A DNA stretch of 64,000 bases from Lysobacter enzymogenes (GTDB lineage Bacteria > Pseudomonadota > Gammaproteobacteria > Xanthomonadales > Xanthomonadaceae): the NCBI RefSeq assembly GCF_023617245.1, contig NZ_CP067396.1, positions 5,049,001 through 5,113,000 on the forward strand. Reading direction: 5' to 3'. Below, one piece after another: positions 17,626-25,770 of this stretch. The notes beneath the pieces are model-generated. The model saw nothing but the letters and a program-made list of their open reading frames with translations. It did no database searches and had not been told where the DNA came from. Made by a program: the position numbers and the translations under genes. Every line of letters starts with the position of its first letter. Position 1 is the stretch's first letter.

Positions 17626-18336
17626 ATGCCGCTCGAATTCAAACCGCGCCCGCCGCCGGGGCCGCCGCCTTCCGGCCGCGGCCTGCTGCGCTCGCTCGCG
17701 CGCAAGCTCATGATCCTGGCGGCGCTGGCCGCGGTGCTGGTGCTGTGGGCGGGCTGGCAGTACTCGCAACGGCAGTCGGCCGACAGCAAGACGCTCGGCG
17801 ACTACGGCATCGGCGGCGACGCCGTCGCCGTGTTGCTGGTCGAGCCGGACGTCTCGCTCGACATCGAAGCCGGCCTGCGCCGCGACTACACCGCGCAACT
17901 GGCGCGCGCGCTGGGACAGCGGCTGGAGCAGCTGGGCTATCGGGTGCGGCCGCTGTCCGCGCGCAGCGAGCAGGAGCGTTTCGGCGAAACCTCGCAGCCG
18001 CGCGACCGGCGCGCCGCCGTCGAGCATCAAACCCAGACCCTGCAGTCCTTGCGCGAAACCGCCGCGCCGGTGCTGCGGGTCTCGCTGGACGGCCTGGACT
18101 ACGACGGCCGCAGCGTCAGCCAGCACCGCTACAAGGTCGAACTGCTCGACCCGCGTAGCCTGGAACCCTCATGGCAAGCGGTGCTGACCTGGCGCGAAGG
18201 CCGTTCGCAATCCATCGCCTTGCTCTGGCACCTGCGCCAAAACCGCCTGCCGCCGCCGCTGTGGGACAGCCTGGCGGAACTGGCGCTGGAGCGCTTGCGC
18301 GAGGACGGGAAGCTGCCGGCTTCGGCGATCCACTAG
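17626..18336 (+). CDS. Hypothetical membrane-anchored protein, 236 aa
   Basis: A Pro-rich N-terminus (EFKPRPPPGPPPSGRG) is followed by one TM segment (about residues 27-45, KLMILAALAAVLVLWAGWQY), then a soluble domain resembling a periplasmic alpha/beta fold (DAVAVLLVEPDVSLDIEAGL, VLRVSLDGLDYDGRS, YKVELLDPRS). It lies 48 bases after purH and may be co-transcribed. No family was recognised and no catalytic motif is visible. Confidence 0.65.
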   Translation: MPLEFKPRPPPGPPPSGRGLLRSLARKLMILAALAAVLVLWAGWQYSQRQSADSKTLGDYGIGGDAVAVLLVEPDVSLDIEAGLRRDYTAQLARALGQRLEQLGYRVRPLSARSEQERFGETSQPRDRRAAVEHQTQTLQSLRETAAPVLRVSLDGLDYDGRSVSQHRYKVELLDPRSLEPSWQAVLTWREGRSQSIALLWHLRQNRLPPPLWDSLAELALERLREDGKLPASAIH

Positions 18337-18385
18337 CGCGCGGCGCGGCGTCTGGACGCCGGATTCGGGGCCGGCGCTCCTCTGT

Positions 18386-18497
18386 CCCCGTCATTCCGGC
18401 GAAAGCCGGAACCCATTTTGCCGTTGCTCTTGCGCTGCAGCCCTGCGCGAGGCGACAGCAAAATCAAAATGGGTTCCGGCTTTCGCCGGAATGACGG
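18386..18497. repeat. Inverted repeat pair of the ATTCCGGCGAAAGCCGGAA family
   Basis: CCGTCATTCCGGCGAAAGCC begins the left half and its exact complement ends the right half; both run into ATTTTG/CAAAAT at their inner edges, as at 7473-7587. It lies directly before a second type of repeat pair. Confidence 0.9.
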
Positions 18498-18521
18498 GTT
18501 CGGGCGAATGCCGCAACAGCC

Positions 18522-18619
18522 CCTGTAGGAGCGGCGCGAGCCGAGACCGCGACAACGCAGCTGCGGCGCAAGCCTCGTCGTAGCCGCGTTGTCGCGGTCG
18601 CGGCTCGCGCCGCTCCTAC
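18522..18619. repeat. REP-like inverted pair (GTAGGAGCGGCGCGAGCC family)
   Basis: Left CCTGTAGGAGCGGCGCGAGC and right GCTCGCGCCGCTCCTAC flank a central segment that also contains an inner dyad (CGCGACAACGC / GCGTTGTCGCG). It lies downstream of the symporter gene, between convergent transcription units. Confidence 0.9.
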
Positions 18620-18621
18620 CC

Positions 18622-18647
18622 AAAGCCCCGGCTTACGCGCCGGGCTT
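18622..18647 (-). terminator. Hairpin overlapping the stop of the symporter gene
   Basis: On the minus strand AAGCCCGGC, a 6-base loop containing the TAA stop, then GCCGGGGCTTT forms a GC-rich stem followed by a short T run. It probably terminates the AGCS symporter gene. Confidence 0.5.
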
Positions 18648-20090
18648 GCCGCGCTCGCGCCAGATCTCGTGATCCACCCCGTCGCCGAGCTCCGCGTACT
18701 GGGCGATATGGAATTCCGGCGACTTGCCTTCGCGCAGCTGCCGGTCGTAGTCGCGGGTCAGCTTCACCACCACGCCCGACAACATCACGATCGCGACCAG
18801 GTTGATCGACGCCATCAGCGCCATCGCCGCATCGGCCGCGTTCCACACCAGCTCCACCTTCGAATACACGCCCCACACGATCACCGCCAGCGCCGCCACC
18901 CGCAGTACGAACAGCGACTTGGCGCCGCCACCCAAGTACAGCAGGTTGCTCTCGGCGTAGGAGTAATTGCCGATGATCGTGGTGAAGGCGAAGAAGAACA
19001 GCGCGATGGCGACGAAGTAGGTGCCCCAACCGCCGAAGAAGGTCGTCATCGCCGCCTGGGTGATCTGCACGCCGTCGCCGCCCTGCCCCAGCACCCCGGA
19101 CAGCAGGATCACGAAACCGGTCGCGCTGCAGATCATCAGGGTGTCGATGAACACGCCCAGCGACTGCACCAGGCCCTGGCTGGACGGATGGTGCGGCACC
19201 GGCGTCGCCGCCGCGGCCACGTTCGGCGCGCTACCCATGCCGGCTTCGTTCGAATACAGCCCGCGCTTGACCCCTTGCAACATCGCCACGGCGAGACCGC
19301 CGAGCACGCCGCCGGCGGCCGCGTCCAGGCCGAACGCGCTGCGTACGATCAAGGTCAGCACCGCGGGCACCTGCGGCAGGTGGGTCAACACCACCCAGCC
19401 CGCCAGCAACAGATAGCCCAGCGACATGAACGGCACCACCCATTCGGCGAACCGCGCGATCGCGCGCAAGCCGCCGAAGATGATGACCGCCGTCAACAGC
19501 ACCAGCCCGCTGGCGATCTGCAGCTGGCTCAGGCCGAAGGCGGAATGCAGCGACTGCGCCATCGCGTTCGCGTGCACGCTGCTGAACACCAGGCCGTAGG
19601 TCAGCAGCAAGCACAGCGCGAACGCCACGCCCATCCACGGCTTCTTCAGGCCGCGGCTCATGTAGTAGGAAGGCCCGCCGCGGTACTGGCCGTTCTCGTC
19701 GCGCACCTTGTACAGCTGCGCCAGCGCGCTCTCGGCGTAGGCCGTGGCCATGCCCAGCATCGCGGTGCACCACATCCAGAACAACGCGCCCGGCCCGCCC
19801 AGGCTCAAGGCGATGGCGACGCCGGCGAGGTTGCCGGTGCCCACGCGCGAGGCCAGCGAAGTGCACAGCGCCTGGAACGGCGAGATGCCGGAGGCGTCGC
19901 CGTCGGTGCCGCGCCCGATCACCTGCAGCATGTGCGGGAACCGCCGCACCTGCAGGAAGCGCAGGCGCACGGTGAAGTACAGGCCGACCAGCAGCAGGCC
20001 ATAGGTCAGGAAGTAGTCCCACAGCACATGGTTGATCGCGCCGATGACCGGCGCCAGCGCGGTTTCGATCGCGTCCAGCAAAGCTTGCAT
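18633..20090 (-). CDS. Sodium:alanine symporter family protein (AGCS), 485 aa
   Basis: An inner-membrane transporter predicted to import alanine or glycine with Na+. About ten hydrophobic segments are visible. Family signatures include SRVGTGNLAGVAIALSLGGP (about residues 80-100) and VKRGLYSNEAGMGSAPN (about 275-291), with IIGNYSYAESN near 400. Length is typical. Start MQALLDAIE at 20090 follows the conserved N-terminus of the family. It is divergent from purD. Confidence 0.93.
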   Translation of the reverse strand: MQALLDAIETALAPVIGAINHVLWDYFLTYGLLLVGLYFTVRLRFLQVRRFPHMLQVIGRGTDGDASGISPFQALCTSLASRVGTGNLAGVAIALSLGGPGALFWMWCTAMLGMATAYAESALAQLYKVRDENGQYRGGPSYYMSRGLKKPWMGVAFALCLLLTYGLVFSSVHANAMAQSLHSAFGLSQLQIASGLVLLTAVIIFGGLRAIARFAEWVVPFMSLGYLLLAGWVVLTHLPQVPAVLTLIVRSAFGLDAAAGGVLGGLAVAMLQGVKRGLYSNEAGMGSAPNVAAAATPVPHHPSSQGLVQSLGVFIDTLMICSATGFVILLSGVLGQGGDGVQITQAAMTTFFGGWGTYFVAIALFFFAFTTIIGNYSYAESNLLYLGGGAKSLFVLRVAALAVIVWGVYSKVELVWNAADAAMALMASINLVAIVMLSGVVVKLTRDYDRQLREGKSPEFHIAQYAELGDGVDHEIWRERGKPGA

Positions 20091-20223
20091 CCGCCAGTCC
20101 CCACAAACGCCAGAATCGGCCTGCGATGGTAACAGCCGGGTCGCGGCCTGCCTGCGGCTCGCGTAAAATCGCCTATTCCCGCGTTTTCGCGCGTTTTCCG
20201 GCCGGCCCCGGCCAGGAGCAGGC

Positions 20224-21519
20224 ATGAAGGTCCTCGTAATCGGCTCCGGCGGGCGCGAACACGCGCTGGCCTGGAAGCTCGCCCAATCCCCGCGCGTCGA
20301 CGAGGTCCTGGTCGCCCCCGGCAACGCCGGCACCGCGCGCGAAGGCAAATGCCGCAACGTCGCGGTCGCCGCCACCGACCTCGACGGCCTGCTGAAGCTG
20401 GCCGCCGATGAAGCCGTCGCGGTGACCGTGGTCGGCCCCGAGGCGCCGCTGGTGGCCGGCGTGGTCGACCGCTTCCGCGCCGCCGGCCGACGCATCTTCG
20501 GCCCCACCGCCGCCGCCGCCCAGCTCGAAGGCAGCAAGGCCTTCGCCAAGGATTTCCTCGCCCGCCACGGCATTCCGACCGCTTACTACGCGGTGCATAC
20601 CGACGTCGACGCGGCCCTGGCCTACGTGCGCGAGAAAGGCGCGCCGATCGTGGTCAAGGCCGACGGCCTCGCCGCCGGCAAGGGCGTGATCGTGGCGATG
20701 ACGCTGCCTGAGGCCGAAGACGCGGTGCGCGACATGCTCTCCGGCAACGCCTTCGGCGCCGCTGGCGCGCGCGTGGTGATCGAGGAGTTCCTCGACGGCG
20801 AAGAAGCTAGCTTCATCTCCATGGTCGACGGCGAACACGCGCTGCCGATGGCGACCTCGCAGGACCACAAGCGCGTCGGCGACGGCGACACCGGCCCCAA
20901 CACCGGCGGCATGGGCGCTTATTCGCCCGCGCCGGTGGTCACCCCGACGGTCCACGACCGGGTCATGCGCGAGGTGGTGATGCCGACCGTGCGCGGCATG
21001 ATCGCCGACGGCGTACCGTTCACCGGCTTTCTCTACGCCGGCCTGATGATCGACGCCGACGGCGCGCCGAAGGTCATCGAATTCAACGTCCGCTTCGGCG
21101 ATCCGGAAACCCAGCCGGTGATGCTGCGCCTGCGCTCGGACCTGCTCGATCTGGTCGAGGCCGCGATCGATGCGCGCCTGGACGCCGTCGAAGCCGACTG
21201 GGACCCGCGCCCCTCGCTGGGCGTGGTGATGGCCGCGCAGCACTACCCCGACGCCCCGCGCACCGGCGATCCGATCAGCGAATGGGACGTGCCGCTGCCG
21301 GTCGACAGCCACGTCTTCCATGCCGGCACCCGACTCGTCGACGGCCAGGCGGTCACCGCCGGCGGCCGTGTGCTGTGCGCCTGCGCGCTCGGCGACAGCG
21401 TGGCCGATGCGCAACGCCGCGCCTACGAAGTCGTCGCCGGGATTTCCTGGCAGGGCGAGTTCCACCGCCACGACATCGGCTGGCGCGCGATCGAGCGCGA
21501 GCGCGCCGCGCAGGCCTGA
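20224..21519 (+). CDS. purD: Phosphoribosylamine--glycine ligase
   Basis: This cytosolic ATP-grasp enzyme joins glycine to phosphoribosylamine in purine synthesis. At 431 aa it has the family length. Visible features are the N-terminal MKVLVIGSGGREHALAWKL, the ATP-grasp segment PIVVKADGLAAGKGVIVA, the family signature FNVRFGDPETQ, and SQDHKRVGDGDTGPNTGGMG. A good Shine-Dalgarno (CCAGGAGC) lies before the ATG. It probably has its own promoter, as the divergent symporter separates it from purH. Confidence 0.97.
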   Translation: MKVLVIGSGGREHALAWKLAQSPRVDEVLVAPGNAGTAREGKCRNVAVAATDLDGLLKLAADEAVAVTVVGPEAPLVAGVVDRFRAAGRRIFGPTAAAAQLEGSKAFAKDFLARHGIPTAYYAVHTDVDAALAYVREKGAPIVVKADGLAAGKGVIVAMTLPEAEDAVRDMLSGNAFGAAGARVVIEEFLDGEEASFISMVDGEHALPMATSQDHKRVGDGDTGPNTGGMGAYSPAPVVTPTVHDRVMREVVMPTVRGMIADGVPFTGFLYAGLMIDADGAPKVIEFNVRFGDPETQPVMLRLRSDLLDLVEAAIDARLDAVEADWDPRPSLGVVMAAQHYPDAPRTGDPISEWDVPLPVDSHVFHAGTRLVDGQAVTAGGRVLCACALGDSVADAQRRAYEVVAGISWQGEFHRHDIGWRAIERERAAQA

Positions 21520-21537
21520 CGCGGTATCGCGAAAACG

Positions 21538-21575
21538 CAACGGCCGGAAGCGCCCGCTCCCGGCCGTTGTTCGTT
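21538..21575 (+). terminator. Rho-independent terminator after purD
   Basis: AACGGCCGG and CCGGCCGTT form a 9-bp stem around a 12-base loop, followed by GTTCGTTTC, 20 bases after the purD stop. Confidence 0.7.
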
Positions 21576-21665
21576 TCAGGCCCGCTCAATGCAACAACCG
21601 CGCGAACCGCTATCGCGCTTGCATCGCAAATGCGATGTCGCGGCTGCGCCCGTGAACGATCCGCA

Positions 21666-21941
21666 TCAACGCGCCGCCGCGTCCTCCGGCGCCGGCTGCA
21701 AGCTCGTCGCCAACTCCTCCAGCTCCGCGATCTCCTTGTCCAGGGCCTCGTACAGCTCGCCCTGCCGCACCATCAGTTCCTCAATGCGCTGCGCCTGCTT
21801 GAGCTTCTTCAACTCGCCGTCGAACAGCAGCCACTGCCCGGTCAACTGCTCGACGTAGTTCTTGGCGTAGTGGCGCATTTCCTTGAGCTGGTTCAACGTG
21901 GTGTTGACATGATCCAACGGCGTCTTGGTGTCGGCGGACAT
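21666..21941 (-). CDS. Small coiled-coil hypothetical protein, 91 aa
   Basis: Begins MSADTKTPLDHVNTTLNQLK and is almost entirely helical with heptad-like spacing (IEELMVRQGELYEALDKEIA), ending in an Ala/Pro-rich tail. No TM or signal is visible. The start at 21941 has GAGG seven bases upstream; an upstream in-frame ATG is less likely. It is probably a short cytosolic coiled-coil protein; family not recognised. Confidence 0.65.
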   Translation of the reverse strand: MSADTKTPLDHVNTTLNQLKEMRHYAKNYVEQLTGQWLLFDGELKKLKQAQRIEELMVRQGELYEALDKEIAELEELATSLQPAPEDAAAR

Positions 21942-22187
21942 ACCGGCCTCCTCGTGCGGGGAACGGCCCGAGCCTAACCGCCGCAAGCTGGCTGCCCGCG
22001 AAACGCCGACGCCAGCCGTCGCGTTGACATCGTGTCTTCACCCCGCAACGACATTGCCATATGCGACCCAGGTCGTATCCGTCGCGCCGCGATCGGCTAG
22101 GATCGGGAAAGACGCATCCCGGCGCTGTCGCCGTCGCGCCGATGCGCAGCACGTTCCGCACGACCGTCCATTCACAGGGGCATCGCG

Positions 22188-22628
22188 TTGAGCAACCCGG
22201 AACTCGATCGGTCCACGCCCGAGAAAACCCTGCACGCGCTCGAAGAGGCTTATCGCAACGGCGACTTCGAACTCGCGTTGCGCTGCCGCAACTTCGAGCA
22301 CGAGGCCGAACTCATCCAGCAGCATCTGCGCCCGGCCGGCGCCGCGCCGCCCGCGGGCCCGCGCGGCGAACTGGCCGACGCGCTGCAACGGCAATGGCGG
22401 CAGGCGCAACCGCCGGACTTCCTCGGCGTCGTCACCCAGGTCGTCGCGGTCGAACACTTCGCCGGCCGCTTCTTCGCCGTGACCCAGAACATCCGCAACG
22501 CCGACGGCCGCACCTTTCCCCAGCGCACCTTCATGTCGCACGCCGAAGACGGCTGGGCGGTGCTGTGCCCGGTGCCGGCCTACGAGCCCCCGCAGGAAAC
22601 CAAGCCGTGGTGGGTGTTCTGGCGCTGA
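22188..22628 (+). CDS. Hypothetical protein, 146 aa (TTG start)
   Basis: Begins STPEKTLHALEEAYRNGDFE after a TTG start preceded by AGGGG. The helix followed by HEAELIQQHLR and a beta-rich second half (GVVTQVVAVEHFAGRFFAVT, then TFPQRTFMSHAEDGWAVLCP) recalls SnoaL/NTF2-like folds, but the match is only structural style. No signal peptide. Function unknown. Confidence 0.6.
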   Translation: MSNPELDRSTPEKTLHALEEAYRNGDFELALRCRNFEHEAELIQQHLRPAGAAPPAGPRGELADALQRQWRQAQPPDFLGVVTQVVAVEHFAGRFFAVTQNIRNADGRTFPQRTFMSHAEDGWAVLCPVPAYEPPQETKPWWVFWR

Positions 22629-22812
22629 CGCTCCTGCGCAACATCGGTCGTCCCCCGTAGTAGGAGCGGCTTGCATCGCGCCTGGACAGCCCGGCCTCTC
22701 AGACCAGCGCCCGGCACGCACGCGGATTGTCGTGATCCGGACCCCGCTTTATCCTGCAGCCGTCCGGCGACGCGCCTCGTCGCGCGCGCCCCGCAACCAC
22801 AGGCCTCGCCGC

Positions 22813-23169
22813 ATGGACGGATGCCACTTCCATATCGAGATCCTCGCGCCATCGGGCTTGAGCGGCATCGAGGCCCATCTCGCGGATTGCGCGATGCCGT
22901 TGCAGCCGTACCGATCGGGATTCAACGATCAGGTGATCCTGCGCCACGGCGGCGACATCGATGAATTCGAGTTCGCCATGGACCCGTCGACGACCGGCCT
23001 GCTGCATGCCTCCGGTTCGATCTTTCGCGAAGAATCGCAGGCCTGGCGGATGGTCGAATCGCTGTCCCGGGCCCTGCGTCTGGCCGGATTCGCGCACCGC
23101 GCCGGCATGGACAACGCGGCGGGCGACGGACTCTTCCGCGAGATCGACTATCGCTGGGGCGGCACGTAG
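22813..23169 (+). CDS. Hypothetical protein, 118 aa
   Basis: Starts MDGCHFHIEILAPSGLSGIE at an ATG after the sequence GCCGC; an upstream in-frame Met at 22732 is possible but the extension is Arg-rich shadow-like sequence. The small alpha/beta protein has several His and acidic residues and ends FREIDYRWGGT. No family was recognised. It faces the cardiolipin synthase gene convergently, 12 bases away. Confidence 0.55.
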   Translation: MDGCHFHIEILAPSGLSGIEAHLADCAMPLQPYRSGFNDQVILRHGGDIDEFEFAMDPSTTGLLHASGSIFREESQAWRMVESLSRALRLAGFAHRAGMDNAAGDGLFREIDYRWGGT

Positions 23170-23181
23170 CCGCCCACCCGC

Positions 23182-24675
23182 CTAAAGCACCGGCGACATC
23201 ATCGCCACCGCGTTCTGCACCAGCCGCACCCGCAGCGGCCACGCCTCGACCTCGTCCAGCGCGACCCGGTGCGATACCGACAGGTACTTGTCCTGCCGCC
23301 GCCGGATCGCCGCGACGAGCGCGCGGTCGGCGATCATCAGGTTGTTCTCGAAGTTCAGGTCCAGGCTGCGGCGGTCCATGTTCGCCGAACCGACCAGGGC
23401 GATCTCGTCATCGATGCACATCGCCTTGGTGTGCAGGATGCCGAGCGGATACTCGTACACCTCCACGCCCGCGCGCAGCAGGTCGGCGTAGGTGCTGCGG
23501 CAGGTCTGGCCGACGAACCACGAATCGTTGCGCTGCGGGAACACCAACCGGGTCGCGGCGCCGCGGCGCGGCGCGGCGCAGATCGCGCGCAGGATCGATT
23601 CGTCGGGCACGAAATACGGGGTGACGATGGTCAGCTCGCGCCGCGCCGCGTAGATGCAGGCGGCGAACATGTCGCTCATCGCGTTGTGGCGCACGACCGG
23701 GCCGGTCTCGAACGCCTGGGCGATGCAATCCTCGTCGAAGCGCTGCGGCGTGGCGGCGTCGGGATAATCGTCCAATCCGGTTTCGCCGGTCTCCGGAATC
23801 CAGCCGCTGAGGAACAGGAACTGCGCCTGCCGCACCACCGGGCCTTCGCAACGCAGCAGCAGGTCGATCCACGGCGCGTACGCGGGCTTGATCCGGAACT
23901 CCGCATCGGCGCAGTTCTGGCTGCCGCAATAGGCGATCTTGTTGTCGATCACCACGATCTTGCGGTGATCGCGCAGGTCCATGCGGCTGAACGCGATGTG
24001 CTGCAATCGATTCAGGTCGTCCAGCGTGCGCAGCAGTTTCACTCCGGCCCCGCCGAGCTGTTTCCAGCGCTCTCCGGCGATGAAGGCGCGCGAACCGAAC
24101 GCATCGACCATCACCCGGCAGGCCACCCCGCGCCGCGCCGCATCGGCCACGGCATCGGCGACGCGGCCGCCGGCGCCATCGTCGAGCCAGATATAGAAGG
24201 CGATGTGCACCGACTCGCGCGCCTGCTCGATATCGGCGACCAGCGCATCGATCGCCAGCCTGCAATCGCGCTTGGGATCGTCCGCGGCGCTGTCCTCGTC
24301 GCCGAGCAGCGCGATCCGGTTGCCGCCGACGGCATGGAAGCCGTTGATCGAACGGGCCAGCTCGAACAACGGCGCCGCGTGGTCGGGGACCGCGCCCGGT
24401 GCGTTGGCGGCATCGTCCGGCGACGGCATGCGCTTGCCCGCATGCTCGATCCGGTCGACCCGCGCGCGGCCGATGTTGGTTTCGCCCAGCAGCAGGTACG
24501 CGACCATGCCCGCCACCGGCGCCAGCATGATCACCGCGACCCAGGCCGCGCGCGAGGCCGGCGTGCGGTTGGGCCGGGTCAGCGCGCGCGCGGCGGCGAG
24601 CAGGTGGGCCACGAACACGAATACGGTCAGGCCGATGTTCAGCGACGCGGGCAACCCGCTCAGTTCGAACGACAT
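23182..24675 (-). CDS. cls: Cardiolipin synthase, phospholipase D family
   Basis: An inner-membrane enzyme that joins two phosphatidylglycerols to cardiolipin and glycerol. At 497 aa it has two N-terminal TM helices (about residues 8-28 and 38-60) and two catalytic HKD motifs: HRKIVVID followed by CGSQN (about 230-245) and HTKAMCID followed by LVGSANMDRRS (about 410-430). The start at 24675 gives the usual short N-terminus before the first TM. In this operon-rich lipid region it stands alone and is divergent from the DUF1345 gene. Confidence 0.92.
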   Translation of the reverse strand: MSFELSGLPASLNIGLTVFVFVAHLLAAARALTRPNRTPASRAAWVAVIMLAPVAGMVAYLLLGETNIGRARVDRIEHAGKRMPSPDDAANAPGAVPDHAAPLFELARSINGFHAVGGNRIALLGDEDSAADDPKRDCRLAIDALVADIEQARESVHIAFYIWLDDGAGGRVADAVADAARRGVACRVMVDAFGSRAFIAGERWKQLGGAGVKLLRTLDDLNRLQHIAFSRMDLRDHRKIVVIDNKIAYCGSQNCADAEFRIKPAYAPWIDLLLRCEGPVVRQAQFLFLSGWIPETGETGLDDYPDAATPQRFDEDCIAQAFETGPVVRHNAMSDMFAACIYAARRELTIVTPYFVPDESILRAICAAPRRGAATRLVFPQRNDSWFVGQTCRSTYADLLRAGVEVYEYPLGILHTKAMCIDDEIALVGSANMDRRSLDLNFENNLMIADRALVAAIRRRQDKYLSVSHRVALDEVEAWPLRVRLVQNAVAMMSPVL

Positions 24676-24989
24676 GCGGTCTCCAAGTGCTCCAGCCGAG
24701 CCGGCCGCGGCCGATGGCCGCAACGGGCGAGCATGCCGGCGGGCGCGTCACGGCGCCGCAAAATCGTCCGCGCATGGCGGCCAGCGTCCCGCCGCGCGCC
24801 GCGCTCGCGGCGATCGCGGCGATGCGCGAGGCTCGGCCCCGACGCGACGGCACCCGGCACAACGACGGCCGCCACGACGACGGCCGACGCACGCGCGCCG
24901 ACGGCCCGCGCGCTGGCGACGCCGCCGCCCGCGGCGCTATCCTGAATCCGCCGTGGTGCCTCCGCCGGCGCGCCTAGTTGGGGCTGCTC
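24676..24989. other. Divergent intergenic region, no gene seen
   Basis: About 310 bases between the divergent cls and DUF1345 starts. Very GC-rich, with repeated CGACGGCC-type runs (24840-24910). It must hold both promoters, but no convincing -35/-10 pair is visible. Confidence 0.5.
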
Positions 24990-25616
24990 ATGCTCGATTC
25001 CCGCAAGTTCCTGTTCGCGCTGATCGCCGCCGCCTACGCCCTCGGCTTCGTCCTCGCCGACTGGCTGGGCTGGCAACGCGCCATCATCCTCGCCGCCAAC
25101 GCTTTCTTCGTGAGCTACCTCGCGCTGGCCGTGCCCAGCCTGCGCCGGCTCAGCGGCCAGCGCCTGCGCCAGGCCGCGGTCAAGAGCGACGTCCCGGTCT
25201 ACGTCCTGTTCCTGATCGTCGTCTCCACCGTGACCACCGCCCTGGCCGCGTTGTTCATGACCATCAACGCCGACGACCGTCCCTGCCTGGGCTGGCTGAT
25301 CGTCGCCCTGCTCTCGATCCCGCTGGGCTGGGCGACGATCCACATGCTCGCCGCCTCGCACTACGCGCACCTGTACTGGCGTCCCGGCGCCGACAAGCAA
25401 CCGCGCCGCGGCCTGGAATTCCCCGGCGACGAGCAGCCCGCCGCGATCGACTTCGTCTACTTCGCCTTCGTGATCGGTATGGCCGCGCAGACCTCGGACG
25501 TGGCGATCTCCGGCCGCGCGCTGCGGCGCTTCACCCTGATGCACTCGATCGTGGCGTATTTCTTCAACGCGGTGCTGGTGGCGGCGGCGGTGAATGTGGC
25601 GGTGGCGGCGAATTGA
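24990..25616 (+). CDS. DUF1345 membrane protein, 208 aa
   Basis: Five or six TM helices are visible (for example LFALIAAAYALGFVLADWLG, VYVLFLIVVSTVTTALAALF, LGWLIVALLSIPLGWATIHM). The conserved DFVYFAFVIGMAAQTSDVAI (about residues 148-167) is the DUF1345 hallmark. Function is not known. The ATG at 24990 follows GGGG at 8-9 bases; a TTG at 24978 would add four residues. Confidence 0.85.
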   Translation: MLDSRKFLFALIAAAYALGFVLADWLGWQRAIILAANAFFVSYLALAVPSLRRLSGQRLRQAAVKSDVPVYVLFLIVVSTVTTALAALFMTINADDRPCLGWLIVALLSIPLGWATIHMLAASHYAHLYWRPGADKQPRRGLEFPGDEQPAAIDFVYFAFVIGMAAQTSDVAISGRALRRFTLMHSIVAYFFNAVLVAAAVNVAVAAN

Positions 25617-25770
25617 ATACCCCGGCTCGATCCAGCGTAATCATGCATGGATGGAATCCAGAGGCGGTCCCCATGTACCCATGTGGGCTCGTTGCCAGGT
25701 CGCACCGACACGATAGTCCTCAACGCTGCAACGAAACCGCCTGGGCTATAGCAATTAGATGCCACCCCGC
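25617..25770. other. Intergenic junction next to the MazG/helicase island
   Basis: About 150 bases of visibly lower GC than the DUF1345 gene, between convergent genes. It contains CCCATGTACCCATGTGGG, a small imperfect dyad around 25673-25690. No integrase, tRNA or clear att duplication was seen. Confidence 0.4.
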
